From NCBI GenBank assembly GCA_004124385.1, contig SCKN01000002.1, positions 295,958-359,957 of the forward strand: a stretch of 64,000 nt of DNA, in the 5' to 3' direction. Below, piece by piece: positions 60,575-64,000 of the stretch (positions are counted from its first letter, which is position 1; each line of letters starts with the position of its first letter). The notes below the pieces were generated by a model. The model was given only the letters and a program-made list of their open reading frames with translations, did no database searches and was not told where the DNA came from. The translations under genes were made by a program, and so were the position numbers. The DNA comes from Fidelibacterota bacterium. Lineage in GTDB: Bacteria; Fidelibacterota; Marinisomatia; Marinisomatales; TCS55.

Positions 60575-61560
60575 AATTCCTTTTTCCCATTTTTGAGTAA
60601 GTCACCAATAAATTCATTCAAATCAACAGAAGCTGCACAGCAAACCTTATCCGCTCCCCCATAAAAAACGATAAGTTGGTTGTCTAATACTACCATTCCT
60701 TCCGGGAATACCACGTTTGGAACATCTCCTTCCAACTCATAATCCTCTTCCGGTTCCAGAATCGGATCTGGCGTCCGGCAAATGACTTTCCAGGGCTCTT
60801 TTAAATCCAAAAGAGCTGCTCCGGAGCGATAAATATTATTTTGATCAACACCATGGTAAATTAACAACCAGCCTGCGTCAGTTCTAACCGGTGGCGGACC
60901 GGCGCCCAACTTATCCCCTTCCCATTCTGCTTCTGCTTTCATCACCAGTTTATGCTCCATCATTTTCCCGTCCAGACTATCCATCCAGGCAAACCAGATG
61001 GCTGGTCCTTTGGAACCATAACCCTCACCCACCCAGTTAGCCGGTCGATGGATGACCGCATAACGGCCTCCAATTTTTTCAGGGAAAAAGACAACATCCC
61101 GTTCATCGGCGCCAACCGGAGTGATGATATCGTAACGCTCAAACTCCGTAAAATCCTTCATCTTAGCCAAGGCCGTTCGGGGAGAAGCACTTTGTTCCGG
61201 TTTGGGAATCCCTAATCGTCTCCGTACACCCCCGGGCGGGCTGGGCGTTGGTGTGGTTACATAAGTCAAATAAAATATATCGTCAATCATGGTTACCCGA
61301 GGATCTTCAATTGATCTTTCCCACCTCTTCCAATCCGGCTCCATAACAGGATTCTGATATCGCTTGATTAAATTAAGCTCTTTATCAAAGACAGCATATC
61401 CCAGTCGGGAGGTGTAGGGGTAATATTCACCCACGGCCCGATAATGTAGATGGATTTTCCCATCATAGTACACCGCTGACGGATTAAAAACAGCCACAGA
61501 CTCCCAATCGTCACCGCGGGGTTTAAGAATCGGATTCTCTAAAAAACGTTTCAATTTCAT
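60571..61560 (-). CDS. GH130 glycoside phosphorylase/hydrolase (first copy)
   Basis: The 329 residues share the GH130 core with the downstream copy: FLENPILKPRGDDWESVAVF, HYRAVGEYYPYTSRLGYAV, catalytic SIEDPRVTMIDD, GAGPPPVRTDAGWLLIYHGV and LEGDVPNVVFPEGMV. An extra loop (PTPSPPGGVRRRLGIPKPEQ) is absent in the sister. No signal peptide, so cytoplasmic. A deleted third GH130 gene precedes it, with ATGA overlap, showing a once three-gene tandem array. Confidence 0.92.
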   Translation of the reverse strand: MKLKRFLENPILKPRGDDWESVAVFNPSAVYYDGKIHLHYRAVGEYYPYTSRLGYAVFDKELNLIKRYQNPVMEPDWKRWERSIEDPRVTMIDDIFYLTYVTTPTPSPPGGVRRRLGIPKPEQSASPRTALAKMKDFTEFERYDIITPVGADERDVVFFPEKIGGRYAVIHRPANWVGEGYGSKGPAIWFAWMDSLDGKMMEHKLVMKAEAEWEGDKLGAGPPPVRTDAGWLLIYHGVDQNNIYRSGAALLDLKEPWKVICRTPDPILEPEEDYELEGDVPNVVFPEGMVVLDNQLIVFYGGADKVCCAASVDLNEFIGDLLKNGKKEL

Positions 61561-61728
61561 AATTCCTTTTTTCCTTTTAAAAGTAGATCATCAATAAATT
61601 CACCCAAAAAAAAGCTGCACCGCAAATTTTATCCGCCCCGCCCATAAAGAACAATAAGTTTGTTGTCAATTTTAACCATCCCTCCGGGGCTTAAGAATAG
61701 GATTGCCGGTATAGCGAATCAACTTCAT
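61557..61728 (-). pseudogene. third GH130 gene reduced to its two ends
   Basis: From ATG 61728 the frame reads MKLIRYTGNPILKPRRDG, the GH130 N-terminus, and stops. The other frames continue with EGMVKIDNKLIVLYG and GADKICGAA, then EFIDDLLLKGKKEL, which correspond to the last 45 residues of the intact copy at 60571. About 260 internal codons are gone, the joint lying in a G-rich stretch, plus frameshifts. The relic still ends in the ATGA overlap with the next gene. Confidence 0.8.
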
Positions 61729-61746
61729 GATGATGATTTCACCCCG

Positions 61747-63702
61747 CTATCTCAAAAGGATCATCTTCCGGGTCTGGACGAAGTTACCTGCCCGAAGTCT
61801 ATAGAAATACATTCCTGATGCGACGTTAGCGGCATTCCATGTGATTTGATGATACCCAGCCGGTTGATCACTTTCAACCAAACGTAAAACTTCCTGTCCA
61901 CGTATATTGTATATCGTCAAGAGTACTTCACTGGCCGCTGAAAGCTGGTATTGTATATTAGTTATTGAATTAAAAGGATTTGGATAGTTTTGAGATAATA
62001 AGAATATTTTTGGTGCATAAGCCACATCTTCTCCACCTACAGAAGTCAATTCATCAAAGGCAAAACGGATCGAGCTGTTGCTTTCATTCAAAATAAAAGT
62101 TTCATCCAATTGTAAGGGAGACTCCAACAGCGCAAAGTCTTCATCTAACAAAAAAACTTTAGAAAGTTCCTCAAAAGTAATGGAAAAGGAACCGGAAGCG
62201 GAACCCAAAATTTGCAAGCTGTCAAGATCATCCAGGGTAGTTCCTTCCCAAAGCTCTATGGTAGACCGACGCCACCCTCCGGCATTTACTGCTCCTATGG
62301 ATGAGAGACCATGGTCGGAATAATACCAAAACGGATCATTTTTAAGTTTGGCTGCAAAAGTCAATCTTATGCCATTTCCAGCCATTTGTGTATTGAATTC
62401 AAGATAAAGGTAATTCCTGGCATCACTTACAGCCGAACTAAAAGGGTCAGCCGGGCTTTCATATTTACCCTCTGCGATCATTTCCAAAGCCATGATTTCA
62501 TAAGTCCATGGATCATCATCCATAAGGATTTCCCGTGAGTGTATTTCTTGTTTGCTCCTTTCTGGAGAAAGAAAAAACTTATAATTTGATACCCCTTCAT
62601 CACTCACCATATTATTTATAGTGACCGTTTTCAAAACCGGGTGATCATTAATCCTATTACCTTGAAAATACGAAGTAGAATGCCCCGGACCCTGAAAATA
62701 TTCCTCAAGAACGTTTCCTCCGGGATCGATTTTCACTTTATAAATCCATTCAATATCTGTTGTGCGACCCCAACGGGACATCAAACTGATGCTATTAGTA
62801 CCTCCATCTTCGTTGCTCCAAATCATGCTGTATTCGATCCACTTAGCTGATTCAACAGTGTCGACTTCATGCCACATCAATAAAGGTACATCGGTATGCA
62901 CACTCTCATCTTCACTTACAAGATCTCTACCGTATAAAACAGGCGAGAATCGAAAGACATCATAGTCCCGGCTTTTGAGAGCAATGGGAACAAGAGATAA
63001 CTCATCCAGAAAAACAAATTGAGCGCCGGGAGGTGATTTGTCTCCATTGAAATAAACCTCTATAGTATGGCTTCCACTATCTATTATCCCTAATGATACC
63101 TTATAAACAAAAAGCTCATCACCTTTAAATAGAACGATGTCCTGATTTTGAAAACTATACGTACTATCGATATAGATCGTCAGTACGGCGCTTTCTGATT
63201 CGGGGATAGCCCAGTTGGTACCAGAGGACACCCGTAGATGGAGAAGGAATTCTCTGGAATTCTGCACGTTGAAGGATATAGGCATCAAAAATTCGTTTCT
63301 GACCAATTCAACGTTCAGGTCAATTGGAGTCCAGCCGGTCAATTCTACCTCTAATATTGTATCAGATGGAGTGTTTACAAAAATACTCATAGTTCCATCA
63401 GCTACACCTTGCTCTTGTGGAGAAAAAATAACAACTACAATTTGACTATCGTTTGGATCTATGGAAAACGAGGTATCTGAAACCTGGAAATAAGAGTGAG
63501 AAAAATTGATATCACCTACAACAATAGCTGTATCTCCCTGGTTTTTTATTACAAGGGATTGTGATACAGATTGCCCAAAAATTACCTCATCGAAATTCAA
63601 GAATTCGGGAAATAAAAAAACCTGGGCGAAGGCAGTTTGGTTCACTGTCAGCACCATCGCTAAACTTGGTAACAGGGTTTTGCTTCTTATTATTCTTTTC
63701 AT
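61747..63702 (-). CDS. secreted modular surface protein with T9SS sorting domain, head of the GH130 operon
   Basis: The 651 residues start with a signal peptide (LLPSLAMVLTVNQTAFAQ). An ASH/HYDIN-type Ig domain follows (about 28-125: VFLFPEFLNFDEVIFGQS, SLVIKNQGDTAIVVG, IFSPQEQGVADGTMSIFVN). A middle region of about 400 residues has jelly-roll-like stretches. The end is a T9SS type A domain (FLLSQNYPNPFNSITNIQYQ, LTIYNIRGQEVLRL, VASGMYFYRLRAGNF). No catalytic residues are obvious; a glycan-binding or non-classical glycosidase role is plausible given the downstream GH130 and ABC genes. It begins the operon on the minus strand. Confidence 0.82.
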   Translation of the reverse strand: MKRIIRSKTLLPSLAMVLTVNQTAFAQVFLFPEFLNFDEVIFGQSVSQSLVIKNQGDTAIVVGDINFSHSYFQVSDTSFSIDPNDSQIVVVIFSPQEQGVADGTMSIFVNTPSDTILEVELTGWTPIDLNVELVRNEFLMPISFNVQNSREFLLHLRVSSGTNWAIPESESAVLTIYIDSTYSFQNQDIVLFKGDELFVYKVSLGIIDSGSHTIEVYFNGDKSPPGAQFVFLDELSLVPIALKSRDYDVFRFSPVLYGRDLVSEDESVHTDVPLLMWHEVDTVESAKWIEYSMIWSNEDGGTNSISLMSRWGRTTDIEWIYKVKIDPGGNVLEEYFQGPGHSTSYFQGNRINDHPVLKTVTINNMVSDEGVSNYKFFLSPERSKQEIHSREILMDDDPWTYEIMALEMIAEGKYESPADPFSSAVSDARNYLYLEFNTQMAGNGIRLTFAAKLKNDPFWYYSDHGLSSIGAVNAGGWRRSTIELWEGTTLDDLDSLQILGSASGSFSITFEELSKVFLLDEDFALLESPLQLDETFILNESNSSIRFAFDELTSVGGEDVAYAPKIFLLSQNYPNPFNSITNIQYQLSAASEVLLTIYNIRGQEVLRLVESDQPAGYHQITWNAANVASGMYFYRLRAGNFVQTRKMILLR

Positions 63703-63756
63703 TTCACTAGATTATTTCATGAGTGCATGAATTAATCACCATAAGGGCTGATACAC

Positions 63757-63772
63757 TCCCGACTTGTCGGGA
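63757..63772. repeat. short perfect palindrome TCCCGACTTGTCGGGA
   Basis: A 16-base inverted repeat lies between the outer-membrane gene ending at 63875 and the secreted-protein gene starting at 63702, in a 172-base gap. It lacks a T tract on either side. It may be a transcription-attenuating hairpin, an operator or a dispersed palindrome. Confidence 0.4.
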
Positions 63773-63874
63773 TAACTCGCAAGTATAGAAGAGCTCGAAC
63801 ATTGCGTAAATAAGATGAACAATCATAATTATTTTAATGCACAGGATATTTTATATTAGTGGCCGGATGAAACC

Positions 63875-64000
63875 TTAAAATTCCAATGACAAGGAAAACC
63901 TCTGAGCATTGATCAACCGTCCAAATTCTTGATAGCTGTAGTCAATGATCAACTTTGCCGAGCGGCTAATTCTGTGTTTTAATCCGGCCCCAAAGGTTAA
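63875..64000 (-). CDS. outer-membrane protein, C-terminal end only (cut by window edge)
   Basis: Forty-one residues are visible: LTFGAGLKHRISRSAKLIID, YSYQEFGRL and NAQRFSLSLEF at the end. The aromatic last residue, alternating strand pattern and FGAGL...DYSYQ...RFSL wording match the end of PorV-like barrels or other outer-membrane barrels of FCB bacteria. The rest lies beyond the window. Confidence 0.6.
   Translation of the reverse strand, partial: LTFGAGLKHRISRSAKLIIDYSYQEFGRLINAQRFSLSLEF

Overview
The window reads as a chromosomal segment of an AT-rich (roughly 40% GC by eye) didermic bacterium of the FCB group. Four secreted proteins carry, or resemble proteins with, the type IX secretion C-terminal sorting domain with the NYPNPFNP-type motif. 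There are also PorV/PorQ-family barrels, several TonB-dependent receptors with an N-terminal carboxypeptidase-regulatory-like domain, and many lipoproteins. Candidatus Marinimicrobia (SAR406) is my best guess; Ignavibacteriota, Calditrichota or a relative are possible. I see no rRNA, tRNA, CRISPR array or intact insertion sequence.

Layout. 1-15.2 kb (minus strand): surface and envelope genes. These are the N-terminus of a TonB receptor, a seven-haem cytochrome c with TPRs, an operon of TonB receptor, giant secreted protein and PorV-like barrel (10838 to 3339), and a second TonB receptor with a beta-helix lipoprotein. Truncated copies of these genes lie on both sides of the operon. 15.2-17.7 kb: pabA-pabB-pabC for p-aminobenzoate. 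17.7-23 kb: an ABC/FtsX-type export cluster with a LolA-like protein and an outer-membrane barrel. 23-25.9 kb: a barrel protein, an EEP-family lipoprotein and a DUF1028 protein. 26-28 kb: an AlkB-type monooxygenase paired with a Tat-exported, T9SS-tagged intradiol dioxygenase. 28.1-28.4 kb: an ArsC-family arsenate reductase whose catalytic cysteine codon is TGA, a strong selenoprotein candidate. 28.7-33.1 kb: an AT-rich accessory stretch with MORN-repeat lipoproteins, a ferredoxin, a possible nuclease and a 40-bp direct repeat. 33-37 kb: a T9SS-tagged PQQ-type sugar dehydrogenase, an MscS channel, a Yip1-like protein and several gene relics. 37-42 kb: a cupin protein, an iodotyrosine-deiodinase-like nitroreductase, a PAF-acetylhydrolase-like esterase and a sodium:solute symporter with a small partner. 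42.4-49.8 kb: a purine cluster in which purA and purB are intact, purF and purN are fused into a truncated chimera, and purH is split by an amber codon. 50-53.7 kb: a GDPD, an SRPBCC protein with a novel repeat, a DUF1611 protein and a DHFR-like protein. 53.8-64 kb: an M16 peptidase and a glycan-utilisation operon (T9SS-tagged secreted protein, GH130 phosphorylases, sugar ABC transporter), followed upstream by the end of another outer-membrane protein.

Two themes stand out. One is a candidate selenocysteine-containing arsenate reductase. The other is the unusually high number of gene relics (at least ten), several formed by deletions at short direct repeats, which suggests an actively eroding accessory complement. 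The purF/purN and purH lesions are surprising for core metabolism and imply functional copies elsewhere, purine auxotrophy, or assembly errors.
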